Below are positions 25,250 through 33,788 of a stretch of DNA of 51,818 bases, piece by piece. How positions within the stretch are numbered: position 1 is the stretch's first letter; each line of letters begins with the position of its first letter. Source of the stretch: Planctomycetota bacterium (GTDB taxonomy: Bacteria > Planctomycetota > UBA8742 > UBA2392). A program made the position numbers and the translations under genes. A model generated the notes under the pieces. The model did no database searches, was not told where the DNA came from, and saw only the letters and a program-made list of their open reading frames with translations. The stretch lies in the NCBI GenBank assembly GCA_020849795.1, contig JADZFR010000011.1, positions 1-51,818 of the forward strand, read 5' to 3'.

Positions 25250-26233
25250 ATGAGCGGTGCAGCCACCGAAATCCCGACAGACAGCGCGGCTGAGGCGCCC
25301 GCGGCTGCCCGTCCCAAAGAGTGGGACGGCCGCACGCGCACGGGCTTTGGGATACTCATCTTCTACTACCTGTTCCGGTTTCTGGGGCCGCGCTTTGCTT
25401 ACGCCCTGCTGTACCCGGTTGCGTTCTATTACGTGATCTTCAACCAGAAGAACGGCCGGGCAAGCCGCGACTACCTGCGCCGCCGCTTCCCGGGCTTGCG
25501 CGGTCTTCGCCTGTGGTGGCGAAACTACCGGCACTTCCTGAGCTTCGGGCGCGTGCTGGTAGACCGCGGCTATGCGTTTCTCGGCATGCTGGGTGACGTC
25601 AAGTTCGAACGCGACGGCCACGAAGTCATTGAGCAGACGCTGGCCGCGGGCAAAGGCGTAATTCTGCTGAGCGCCCACCTGGGCAACTGGGAACTGGCGG
25701 CGTACAGCCTGGGTGGCTACATGAGCCAGGGCCGGCGCGTGCCCGTGAACGCCGTGATGTTCAAGGGCGAAAGCGAAAAAGTCGAAAAGCAGCTCAAGAA
25801 GGCAAGCGGCGAGCCGCCGTTCCGCATCATCGCCAGCAACGACAGCCTGCAGGCCAGCATTGAGTGCAAAGAGGCGCTGGCCCGCGGCGAAGTCGTGGCG
25901 ATTCATGGCGACCGCATCCTGGGCGGCGCCGGTGTGCGCGTACCGTTCCTGGGAAGCGAGGTAAAATTTCCGATTGGCCCCTTCGTGCTCGCGGCCAGCA
26001 CCGGTGCCCCCGTCGTGTTCACGTTTGCAAACCGGCTTGGCACACGGCACTACGCGCTGATGGCGCGCGGTCCGCACTTCTTCAGTTACAGCAGCCGCAA
26101 AGAACGCGACGCCAACCTGAAACACTGGGTGCAGCTGTACGCGCTGCAACTCGAAGAGCTGCTGCAAAAGTACCCGCTGCAATGGCACAACTTCTACATG
26201 TACTGGGACGCCGACCGCGGCACGGGCTGGTAG
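25250..26233 (+). CDS. LpxL/HtrB-type lysophospholipid acyltransferase
   Basis: 327 residues. A hydrophobic N-terminal segment (GFGILIFYYLFRFLGP and FAYALLYPVAFYYVIF) anchors it in the inner membrane. The catalytic motif is LLSAHLGNWELAAY, an HxxxxE form as in LpxL/LpxM, with later conserved pieces AIHGDRILGGAGVRVPFLG (usual DQ replaced by GD) and APVVFTFANRLG. Such enzymes add secondary acyl chains to lipid A or to other glycolipids. The C-terminal LLQKYPLQWHNFYMYWD is the family ending. It could be a lipid A acyltransferase or the acyltransferase of an aryl-polyene-type glycolipid pathway with the hotdog and GT2 genes upstream. Ribosome site weak. Confidence 0.85.
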   Translation: MSGAATEIPTDSAAEAPAAARPKEWDGRTRTGFGILIFYYLFRFLGPRFAYALLYPVAFYYVIFNQKNGRASRDYLRRRFPGLRGLRLWWRNYRHFLSFGRVLVDRGYAFLGMLGDVKFERDGHEVIEQTLAAGKGVILLSAHLGNWELAAYSLGGYMSQGRRVPVNAVMFKGESEKVEKQLKKASGEPPFRIIASNDSLQASIECKEALARGEVVAIHGDRILGGAGVRVPFLGSEVKFPIGPFVLAASTGAPVVFTFANRLGTRHYALMARGPHFFSYSSRKERDANLKHWVQLYALQLEELLQKYPLQWHNFYMYWDADRGTGW

Positions 26234-26375
26234 AGCCGGCATCCCGATTTTCGCGACATTTGCCGTGAATCGGCCCGGCCTGCCGCGTGAATCTGGTGTG
26301 AGCAGTGCATGGGACATCCGGCTTACAGACACCACCGTTGCGTTTGCGCCCCCGGCAAGGGAAGTTGGCCTTGCC

Positions 26376-26894
26376 GTGAGTGACGCCAACGATGACCCGG
26401 ACTTCACACGCATGGTGGAGTCACACTTCGCCCGCAGCGTGCGCTTTTGCGCGCGCCTGCTGGGCGACGCCAACGAGGGCGAAGAAGTCGCACAGGCGGC
26501 GTTTGTGCGGCTGTACGAGTCAGGCCGTCGGCCCTGGGAACGGGGCGACCCGCTGCCATGGCTGTACCGCGTGCTGCGCAACGCCTGCGTCGATCATGTG
26601 CGCAGACGCCGCACACGCGCCGCCGACGGCGACCTGGCCCAAGCCGCGAGCACACCGGACTTGAGCAGCGCCGAACGCGCCGAGGTGCACGCGGCGGTGA
26701 TGAGCGCCTTGCAGCAGCTGGAAAGCGCGCAGCGCGAGGTGGTGCTGCTGCGCTTTTTCGAAGGGTTGACGTTGCCGCAGGCCGCCAAGGCAATGGAACG
26801 CAGCATCGGCGCGACCGCGATGCTGCTGACCCGCGCCAAGGCCTGTTTGAAAGTACTGCTGGGCAAGCTGCCGGAAATTCGAGGCGACGCATGA
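26376..26894 (+). CDS. ECF-type RNA polymerase sigma factor
   Basis: 172 residues from a GTG at 26376 with AAGGGAAG upstream; an in-frame GTG at 26265 would add 37 residues that match nothing in the family. Region 2 is FTRMVESHFARSVRFCARLLGDANEGEEVAQAAFVRLYES with the DPLPWLYRVLRNACVDHVRRRR segment that contacts the -10. Region 4 is ALQQLESAQREVVLLRFFEGLTLPQAAKAMERSIGATAMLLTRAKACLK, a helix-turn-helix for the -35. Sigma factors of this group are held by a membrane anti-sigma encoded next to them. The stop overlaps the start of the next gene (ATGA at 26891-26894), so the two are translationally coupled. Confidence 0.92.
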   Translation: MSDANDDPDFTRMVESHFARSVRFCARLLGDANEGEEVAQAAFVRLYESGRRPWERGDPLPWLYRVLRNACVDHVRRRRTRAADGDLAQAASTPDLSSAERAEVHAAVMSALQQLESAQREVVLLRFFEGLTLPQAAKAMERSIGATAMLLTRAKACLKVLLGKLPEIRGDA

Positions 26895-27979
26895 ACAACA
26901 TTCGCGACATGTTTGAGCGGGCCCTGCACGAGCAGCTTTCACCGCGCGAGCAAGCCGACTTCGAGTCAGCCATGCACGACCCCGCCATGGCTGCGGCGTT
27001 TGAAGCCTACGCCGACGCCCAAGCCGACACCGGCAACGTGGACGCCTGGCTGCACGATGCAGCGCAGGCCGCATCGGCGATGTCCAGCGACGCGTACGCG
27101 GGCGCAAAGTTGCACAGCCTGCCAAAGGGCGGCCACAAGCGGGCCAGGCTGATTCGGATTGCAGCGGTGCTCGGTGCTGTCGCGGCGGCAGCGGCCATCG
27201 TGGCCATCATCTTTGTGCAACCCGGCAGCACACCGGCACCGAACGAGGGCAGCCGGGCAAGTCTTGCCGGCGACGGCGGCGAGCAGCAGCCCAAGCCCCC
27301 GAAGAAGGACAAGCCGGAAGGCGAGCCCGAAAAGAAGGAACCCGCGCCGCCGGAGTTTGGTCGCCTGGACCTGAACGGTGACGGCAAGCTGGACAGCACC
27401 GAGTTGCCGAAGTTCATGCTGGAACAGATGGACGACGACAAGTCCGGTTCTGTTGATGCCGACGAGTTTCGCAAGCACCACAAGCCGCCGCTGCCGCCAA
27501 AGCCCGAAGAAGTCTTCAAGCAGCGCGACGCCAACAGCGACGGCAAGCTCGACGGTCCCGAGATCGACGAGCGCATGCGCAAAGACTTCGACGACGATGC
27601 CAGCGGCGACGTCAGCCTGGACGAGTGGCGCAAGCATTTCCGCCCCAAGCCGGTCAAACCCGAAGACGAGTTCGCCAAGCTGGACAAAGACGGCGATGGC
27701 TTCCTGACGAAGGAAGAACTTCCAACGCGCATCGTCCGCGACTGGGACGCCAACGAGGACGGCAAGGTCTCGCTGGACGAGTTTCGTCGCAGCTTCAAGC
27801 CGCCCATGCCGCCCAAGGGCGACGGCCCCATGCCGCCGCGCCCGCCTGAGGGTGACGGACCAAGGCCGCCGCGCCCGCCTGAGGGTGATGGGTCGCGCCC
27901 GCCGCGCCCTCCCGAAGGTGATGGGCCTCGGCCCCCGCGCCCGCCTGAGGGTGAGCCGCCGCGCCCACCCCGCGACTGA
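26891..27979 (+). CDS. Probable membrane anti-sigma factor with six extracytoplasmic EF-hands
   Basis: 362 residues, ATG overlapping the sigma stop. Residues 1-85 are cytoplasmic and helical (MNNIRDMFERALHEQLSPRE; no zinc-binding HxxxCxxC). One TM segment lies at ~88-110 (IAAVLGAVAAAAAIVAIIFV). After a Lys/Pro/Glu linker come six canonical 12-residue EF-hand loops at 160-171, 181-192, 213-224, 234-245, 265-276 and 286-297, each with Asp at positions 1, 3 or 5 and Glu at 12 (for example DLNGDGKLDSTE and DKDGDGFLTKEE). The C-terminus is a proline-rich repeat. The layout and coupling suggest an anti-sigma that senses calcium outside the cytoplasm. That function is inference; the EF loops are seen directly. 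Confidence 0.8.
   Translation: MNNIRDMFERALHEQLSPREQADFESAMHDPAMAAAFEAYADAQADTGNVDAWLHDAAQAASAMSSDAYAGAKLHSLPKGGHKRARLIRIAAVLGAVAAAAAIVAIIFVQPGSTPAPNEGSRASLAGDGGEQQPKPPKKDKPEGEPEKKEPAPPEFGRLDLNGDGKLDSTELPKFMLEQMDDDKSGSVDADEFRKHHKPPLPPKPEEVFKQRDANSDGKLDGPEIDERMRKDFDDDASGDVSLDEWRKHFRPKPVKPEDEFAKLDKDGDGFLTKEELPTRIVRDWDANEDGKVSLDEFRRSFKPPMPPKGDGPMPPRPPEGDGPRPPRPPEGDGSRPPRPPEGDGPRPPRPPEGEPPRPPRD
27832..27976 (+). repeat. 33-bp tandem repeat encoding PPRPPEGDGPR
   Basis: About four and a half copies of an 11-codon unit at the 3' end of the EF-hand gene, with small changes (Ser for Pro, Glu for Asp) between copies. The encoded segment is extended and may span or touch the cell wall. Confidence 0.85.
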
Positions 27980-28159
27980 CGCCGCAACTTAGTTTCCAGC
28001 ACGCGCAGGCTGCGCGCGTGCCGCCGTTGGGCGTTGGCGAATATGTGCAATAGCACGAATTAGAGCGCTAAATGTAAGATTCCGTGCTTGGCGAAACAGG
28101 CAATTGCAAGCTAAGCTATCCCTGAATCTCAATCGTCAACCACCGGCTCGGAGGGAGCT

Positions 28160-31100
28160 ATGCGACGTTCATTACTAATCCTCGCCGGCGTGAGCGCGCT
28201 TTTGGGGGCCGTTCTCACTTCAGGTTGCGGGCCGGGGCTGATTGCCCTGGGCGGCGGCGGCACGGGCACATGGTTTGGACTGTCCGGCGGCGACGACGAA
28301 AAGAAGAAAAAGAAGGACCCGCCACCACCCACAACCAACGTCGCGCCGGCTGTGATTGTCACCGGCGTCAGCCGCGGAGACTCTCCGATCTCGGTGTCGT
28401 ACACCCTGCTGGACGCCAACGCCGACCCGTGCAGCGTAGAGGTGCAGTACTCGACGGGCGGGGCATTTCAGCCCTGCTTTGCGGGCGCCGGCGGCGACGG
28501 CACCACCGGCCTAAGCTCAAGCGCCAGCGGCGTCGCGCATAGCTTCAGCTGGGAGTTTGTCGCTGACTTTGGTGGCCCGCAGCATACCTCTAACGTGACG
28601 GTGCGCGTGCGCGCCAACGACGGCACACTCACGGGCAACTGGAACGAGCTGGCCAACTTGAACGTCGGCAACGACGCCCCCACGATCAGCAACATCCAGT
28701 TCACGAACTACAACGGCACGTTGCTGTTCACGTTCGAAGTGGCCGACGAAAACAGCGATGCCGCGAGCTTTGAACTGGCGTATTCGATTGACCAGGGCCA
28801 GTCCTTCGTGCCGATCGACATTGACCCGATCTCCACCGGCTACGAATTGATCGGCAACCCGCCGACCAATCTGCCCACATCGCCCGGCGGCTCGGCGGCG
28901 CAGGTGATCTGGAACAGCAACATCCAGTTGCTGGACTATGTCGGCCAGATGCAATTGCTGTTCGTCCCGCGCGACCACCCGACCGGGTATGCGGACCCGA
29001 CCGAGGGCCCGGGCATTGTCGATGGCCCATACCTGCTGGATAACTCGATCAACAACCCTCCTGTTGTCAGCATCATCACTGACCTCGATGGCCAGTTGTT
29101 CGTCGGAAAGGTGCCGTTCCAGGTAGCCCTTTCCGATGACGAACAGGACCCGGCGGCTGTGATCGTGCAATACAGCATCGACAACGGTGTCAACTGGGAC
29201 CCGGCCACACTCGTGAACCAGTTTCAACCGGGCGTTGCAGGCCCGTTTCAAACCACTGTCAACCCGCAGGTCTTCGACGTGGTGTGGGACGCGCTGGCCG
29301 ACATGAATGCGCCAATCGGCACCTACGTAAACGACTTTTCCAACGTGCTGCTGCTGGTAGTGCCCGCCGATGGATCAGCCGGAACGCCGGTCGTGTCCAG
29401 CGCTTTTGACGTCAGGGGCAACACCGCTCCGCTGGTGGCAGGTGTGAGCGTGCTGCAGGACTCGGGCAACATTCCGATTGTCATCACACTGCAGGATTCC
29501 AGCGCCGACCCTTGCAGCTTGCTGCTTGAGTACAGCACCGACGGCAATTCATACACCACGCTGCCGACCTCCAGCATCCTGTTTGGCGACCCTGATGACA
29601 TGCCTTCCAGCAGCATCGGTTTTGCGTCGGCACTGGTCTGGGACTCAACCGCCACGTTTCCCAACCAGAACCAGGCAACGGTGTTCCTGCGCGTGACCGC
29701 GACCGATCACCCACCAAGTGCGCCGCCGATCTTGCCGGCGGTGATCGGGGCGGCTGACCTTACCGGTGTCGCATACGTCAGCCTTGCGTTTCCAGTGATC
29801 AACGACCCGTCGGGTACAGACCCGGTCAACATCAATATCTACACCACCGACGACCAGACACCGCCAAACTTGACACCGACACCCGTGGTCACGGTCAAGC
29901 CGGACCCCACAACCCCGGGGATTGTTTACTTCGACCGCGAGATCACGCCTTCGTTTGCGCTGATGCAGGACACGCTGTGGAAAATTCTCGATAGCGGCCC
30001 GGCGTGGGGCACGCTTGAGACGATCGCCGGCGGAACGCTGGTCCACGCCACCGGCAGCGTTGAACTCAACGCATCGGTAACCACCAACGACACGATCGTG
30101 ATTCACGACGGCCTGAACGAGCCGGTCACCTTCGAGTTCTGGGATGGCGGCGCCCTTGGCGTCGATACCGTGCCCATCCTGATTGCAGGCATGACCACTG
30201 CAGAAGAGTTCGCGCAGGCACTGGCAGCCGCCATCAACGGCAACACTTCCGTGCGCATCGTTGCGACGCACCAGACCGGCACCGGGCTGATCAATCTTCA
30301 GCACGAGATCGCTTGCCGGCTTGGCAACGCCGGCTCCGCCGACCCCGGGCGCGGCAACGCCGTCGACATCTCCAGCCCGCAGGCCATCATTGCCTCTGTC
30401 ACGCAGATGAACGGCGGCGCGGGCACCCAGCGCGTGCGCTATGTGGCGCCGGCGGTGGACCCGGGCAAGGGCTTTGTCGACCTGATTTGCGAAATTGACC
30501 ACCCATCGTTCTGGCAGACCGTGCGGCGGGCGTATCGCCTGTACTTTGGCGACCCCGTGGGCAGCGTCAGCATCACCGCAACCAACCCCAACGGCGCCAC
30601 CAGCGTTCTGGTCAACGGCGTCGTGGAGTTTACCGGCGCGGTAACGCCAACCACAGCCCCGCAACACCTGACCTGGGAAGTCGTCGGCGGTGCAGTCAAC
30701 GGCACCATCAGCCAGACCGGCCGCTACCAGGCGCCGGCGACGCACCCGACGCCGAACACGATTACCATCCGGGCGTTCTCGGTTGATCCCGCCATTCAGC
30801 CGGGCACGGCAACGCTGACGATCATCCCGGAACCGACGTCCATCAGCGTCTCTGCCGCCCAGACCGGTCCATTGACACTCGGGCAGACACGCCAGTACTC
30901 GTCCACCGTGTTTCCATTAACGCCGGCGCCGGGCGCCCCGCAAAATGTGGATTGGCGGGTAGTCTGGAACGGCACGCCATGGGGCGGCGGCAATTCCAAT
31001 GTCGGCACCATCACCACGTCCGGCTTCTACACGGCGCCGGCCACACTGCCCAACCCGCCGACCGTGATCATCCAGGCGGTCAGCCAGGTGAAACCGACGG

Positions 31101-33667
31101 TGATCGGCAGTTATCCGCAGGATCTTGTGGCGCCGGCGCCGACCAGTTTTGCTCTGTCGCCGTCGAACGTGATCCTGTTCGCGGGCAGCGCCGGGCAGCA
31201 GTTCACCCCGATCAGTTTCGTGCCCACAAACGCCAACCAGTCCGTGACCTGGGAACTGAGCGCCTCTGTTGGCACGCTCAGCAACGGCTACTACACCCCG
31301 CCGGCAACAGTCCCGACGCAGACCCAGGTGACGGTGACGGCCCGCAGCACCGCCGACACGCTGGTCACTGCTTCGGCTTTGGTCACGATCAATACTGCTG
31401 CTTCTGTGATTCCGGGTTCGATCACGGTGACACCAGCTTCGGGTCTCACGTACTCGGCCGGAGTGCCGATTCAATTCTCGCATGTCGTGGGCCCGGCTGG
31501 CGCCCCTCAAAGCGTGCAGTGGTCCAAGGTCTCAGGCAGTAATGGCAGTGTGTCGTCCACCGGTCTGTTCACGCCGACAGCCACAACCGTTGACGCGGAC
31601 GTAACCCTGCGCTGCGAAGCCACCGGGCACCCGACTGTGTTCCAGTTGATTGACATCGTCGTCACCGGAGACGGCAGAAACTGGGTAGACGTCAACAGTG
31701 TCACCATGTCGCGTGGCTCGCCGAACATGGTCTGGGACAGCTTCAATGACCGGCTTTGGATGATCGGCGGGCACAGCCCCGGCACTACCACCAGCGCCCA
31801 CGACCGCACGCCACTGACACTGGACACCGGGCCATTCACGTTGGGCGTTGGCGCACCGATCGGGGGCATTACATACGGCGGCACGGAACCCAACACGATT
31901 GCCGCGGCGTTCGACAGTCATAACAAGCGCATCATTGCCATTCTGGGCAAAGGCGTCGGTACACAGGTCGAGGTGTGGCAAGCGGACGTGCAGCAGACCA
32001 CGCCAACCTGGACGCAGATCAGTTACGGGTCCGGCGGAGAAGCGCCGACCCTGGGCAGCGGAATCACCTATCACTGCTGGTTCGACGAGGTGCTGGCTGA
32101 GGTGCACCTTATGTTCAACGTGGGAATCATCTACCGCTTTGATTGCGGGATGGTTTCACCGACCAAAGACCAATGGAAGACGCGCCAGTTTACCAGCAGC
32201 ACAGGCAACGGCCCGGCAGTGGTTGAGCTCTGCGGGCACTCGTATGACCCGACAACCCGCACGCACTGGTTTGTCGGGCCGGCCAACGGCACGGGCAGCG
32301 CGACTATGCGGGTCTCCAAGATCACATCGCCGGTCTGGAGCTGGTCAGCACTGTCAAACAGCGGTGGCGCAGCCATCCCAGCCATCGGGATTGCGAATCC
32401 GGCAGTGTTGTTCCATGCAAATCATCTGCACGTCTACAGCGGCAAGAGAGTTGATACTGACGCCTTCCTCAACACCTTGTACGACGTCAATGTCACTTCG
32501 GGCACCAATGCCGGCTGGAGCATTGTAGCGCAGGGTTCTGAGGAACGGCCGCAACCCCGCGGCGATGCCGGGTTCATCGAGATGCCATCGAATGGATTCC
32601 TGCTGTACGGCGGCGAAGTCGGCAAAGGCGCATTTGGCGACTTCTGGGAATTCACGCTCGGCCAGACCAACCCGGCAGTGTTTGTGCCCCTGGACGCGGA
32701 AAACATGCGTCCGCAGGGTCGCCGTGACGCGGCAGGCGTCATGGCCAACGGTTTCGGCTACTTCTATGGCGGCATGTGTGACCATGGACCAAGCGCCGAC
32801 CTGTGGCGGATGGAATGGGACGGTTCAAAGAATTCGGCCGTCTGGACACGCCTGTCCCCCGCCGGCGTCCGGCCCCCGCCGCTGTGGGGCGCCACGATGA
32901 CGTACAACCCGGACATGGACCTGATCTTCATGCTCGGCGGCGACCGTAGCGACAGCACCACGCCGGACTTGATCAGTACGCTCTACACGTACAACCCCAA
33001 CTCCAATGTGTGGACGCAAGTTGCCGCGCCCGGCTCATCCCCTGGCGCGCGCCGCGGCGCGGCCCTGTGCTATGACCGCGACAACGAACGAATCTGGGCG
33101 TTCGGCGGAGAAGCCTACTCTGCCCCAAGCGTGGTCAAACTGAACGATCTGCGCTACCTGAGCCTGGGCAGCGGTTTGCCCGGCACATGGACCGCCGTCT
33201 CCGGCGCGACCGGCAGCGTGCCTGACCCGCGTGTCAACGCGACCATGGGCTGGGACGAGGTCAAGCAACGCGTTCTGGTCGTTGGCGGCACCATCAGCTC
33301 AGGCAATACGTCGCTGCTTTACGAATACTGGCCGGTCGGCAGCGCCACCCCGAATCACTGGAACTCGCTGGTCGTGAACAACGGCGGCAGCGCTGAACCC
33401 ATCGCGCGCAGCGGCGCAATCTGGGACCCTGACCGGCTGCGCTTCATCCATGCGCCGGCCACCAGGCGGCTTGCACAGGCGATGGTCATGGCAACGCCGG
33501 GCCCTGCATTCCAGTACCTGACGGACCCGCCGCTGGGCAACAACGGCTCGGGCTCCAGCGGCTTGTTTGACGACGGGATACAAACATACTACGTCGTCTT
33601 CGGAGAACGAAACATCGGCGGCAGGCAAGTCGGCACGAACACGGTCCGCCGGGTCGAGTTTGACTAG
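28160..33667 (+). CDS. Giant lipoprotein with Ig-like repeats and C-terminal kelch propeller
   Basis: 1835 residues; GGAGGGAGCT precedes the ATG. The signal ends in the lipobox LTSGC (Cys 23), then a Gly-rich linker and a Lys/Pro stretch. Residues ~60-560 hold repeated beta domains that begin with phrases such as NNPPVVSIITDLDG and contain DPCSVEVQYST or DPAAVIVQYSIDNG. Residues ~630-755 look like an adhesin module (NDTIVIHDGLNEPVTFEFWDG ... AEEFAQALAAAINGNTSVRI). Residues ~800-1165 are Big-like Ig domains (VTWELSASVGTLSNGYYTPP). Residues ~1170-1835 are kelch repeats (MVWDSFNDRLWMIGGHSPG, MTYNPDMDLIFMLGGDRSD, LCYDRDNERIWAFGGEAYS, MGWDEVKQRVLVVGGTISS). It is a surface or periplasmic binding protein; ligand unknown. 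Confidence 0.85.
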   Translation: MRRSLLILAGVSALLGAVLTSGCGPGLIALGGGGTGTWFGLSGGDDEKKKKKDPPPPTTNVAPAVIVTGVSRGDSPISVSYTLLDANADPCSVEVQYSTGGAFQPCFAGAGGDGTTGLSSSASGVAHSFSWEFVADFGGPQHTSNVTVRVRANDGTLTGNWNELANLNVGNDAPTISNIQFTNYNGTLLFTFEVADENSDAASFELAYSIDQGQSFVPIDIDPISTGYELIGNPPTNLPTSPGGSAAQVIWNSNIQLLDYVGQMQLLFVPRDHPTGYADPTEGPGIVDGPYLLDNSINNPPVVSIITDLDGQLFVGKVPFQVALSDDEQDPAAVIVQYSIDNGVNWDPATLVNQFQPGVAGPFQTTVNPQVFDVVWDALADMNAPIGTYVNDFSNVLLLVVPADGSAGTPVVSSAFDVRGNTAPLVAGVSVLQDSGNIPIVITLQDSSADPCSLLLEYSTDGNSYTTLPTSSILFGDPDDMPSSSIGFASALVWDSTATFPNQNQATVFLRVTATDHPPSAPPILPAVIGAADLTGVAYVSLAFPVINDPSGTDPVNINIYTTDDQTPPNLTPTPVVTVKPDPTTPGIVYFDREITPSFALMQDTLWKILDSGPAWGTLETIAGGTLVHATGSVELNASVTTNDTIVIHDGLNEPVTFEFWDGGALGVDTVPILIAGMTTAEEFAQALAAAINGNTSVRIVATHQTGTGLINLQHEIACRLGNAGSADPGRGNAVDISSPQAIIASVTQMNGGAGTQRVRYVAPAVDPGKGFVDLICEIDHPSFWQTVRRAYRLYFGDPVGSVSITATNPNGATSVLVNGVVEFTGAVTPTTAPQHLTWEVVGGAVNGTISQTGRYQAPATHPTPNTITIRAFSVDPAIQPGTATLTIIPEPTSISVSAAQTGPLTLGQTRQYSSTVFPLTPAPGAPQNVDWRVVWNGTPWGGGNSNVGTITTSGFYTAPATLPNPPTVIIQAVSQVKPTVIGSYPQDLVAPAPTSFALSPSNVILFAGSAGQQFTPISFVPTNANQSVTWELSASVGTLSNGYYTPPATVPTQTQVTVTARSTADTLVTASALVTINTAASVIPGSITVTPASGLTYSAGVPIQFSHVVGPAGAPQSVQWSKVSGSNGSVSSTGLFTPTATTVDADVTLRCEATGHPTVFQLIDIVVTGDGRNWVDVNSVTMSRGSPNMVWDSFNDRLWMIGGHSPGTTTSAHDRTPLTLDTGPFTLGVGAPIGGITYGGTEPNTIAAAFDSHNKRIIAILGKGVGTQVEVWQADVQQTTPTWTQISYGSGGEAPTLGSGITYHCWFDEVLAEVHLMFNVGIIYRFDCGMVSPTKDQWKTRQFTSSTGNGPAVVELCGHSYDPTTRTHWFVGPANGTGSATMRVSKITSPVWSWSALSNSGGAAIPAIGIANPAVLFHANHLHVYSGKRVDTDAFLNTLYDVNVTSGTNAGWSIVAQGSEERPQPRGDAGFIEMPSNGFLLYGGEVGKGAFGDFWEFTLGQTNPAVFVPLDAENMRPQGRRDAAGVMANGFGYFYGGMCDHGPSADLWRMEWDGSKNSAVWTRLSPAGVRPPPLWGATMTYNPDMDLIFMLGGDRSDSTTPDLISTLYTYNPNSNVWTQVAAPGSSPGARRGAALCYDRDNERIWAFGGEAYSAPSVVKLNDLRYLSLGSGLPGTWTAVSGATGSVPDPRVNATMGWDEVKQRVLVVGGTISSGNTSLLYEYWPVGSATPNHWNSLVVNNGGSAEPIARSGAIWDPDRLRFIHAPATRRLAQAMVMATPGPAFQYLTDPPLGNNGSGSSGLFDDGIQTYYVVFGERNIGGRQVGTNTVRRVEFD

Positions 33668-33788
33668 TGACACAGGGCGCACCGCAACAGAGACTGGCCG
33701 GCAACCCACCCCCCGGGTTGACAGGGATCGGCCTGTGTTGCACGGGTGCTCCATAGAGGCGGCTAAAGAGCGACGGTAAAGCGACGGA

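Noticed and set aside
24950..26581. Minus-strand open frame opposite the DUF1801 and acyltransferase genes
   Set aside because: Antisense to conserved genes, with Arg/Ser-rich low-complexity composition and no ribosome site.
27832..27976. Direct-repeat array that might be a CRISPR
   Set aside because: The repeats are contiguous 33-bp units without spacers and encode an in-frame proline-rich segment of the EF-hand protein.
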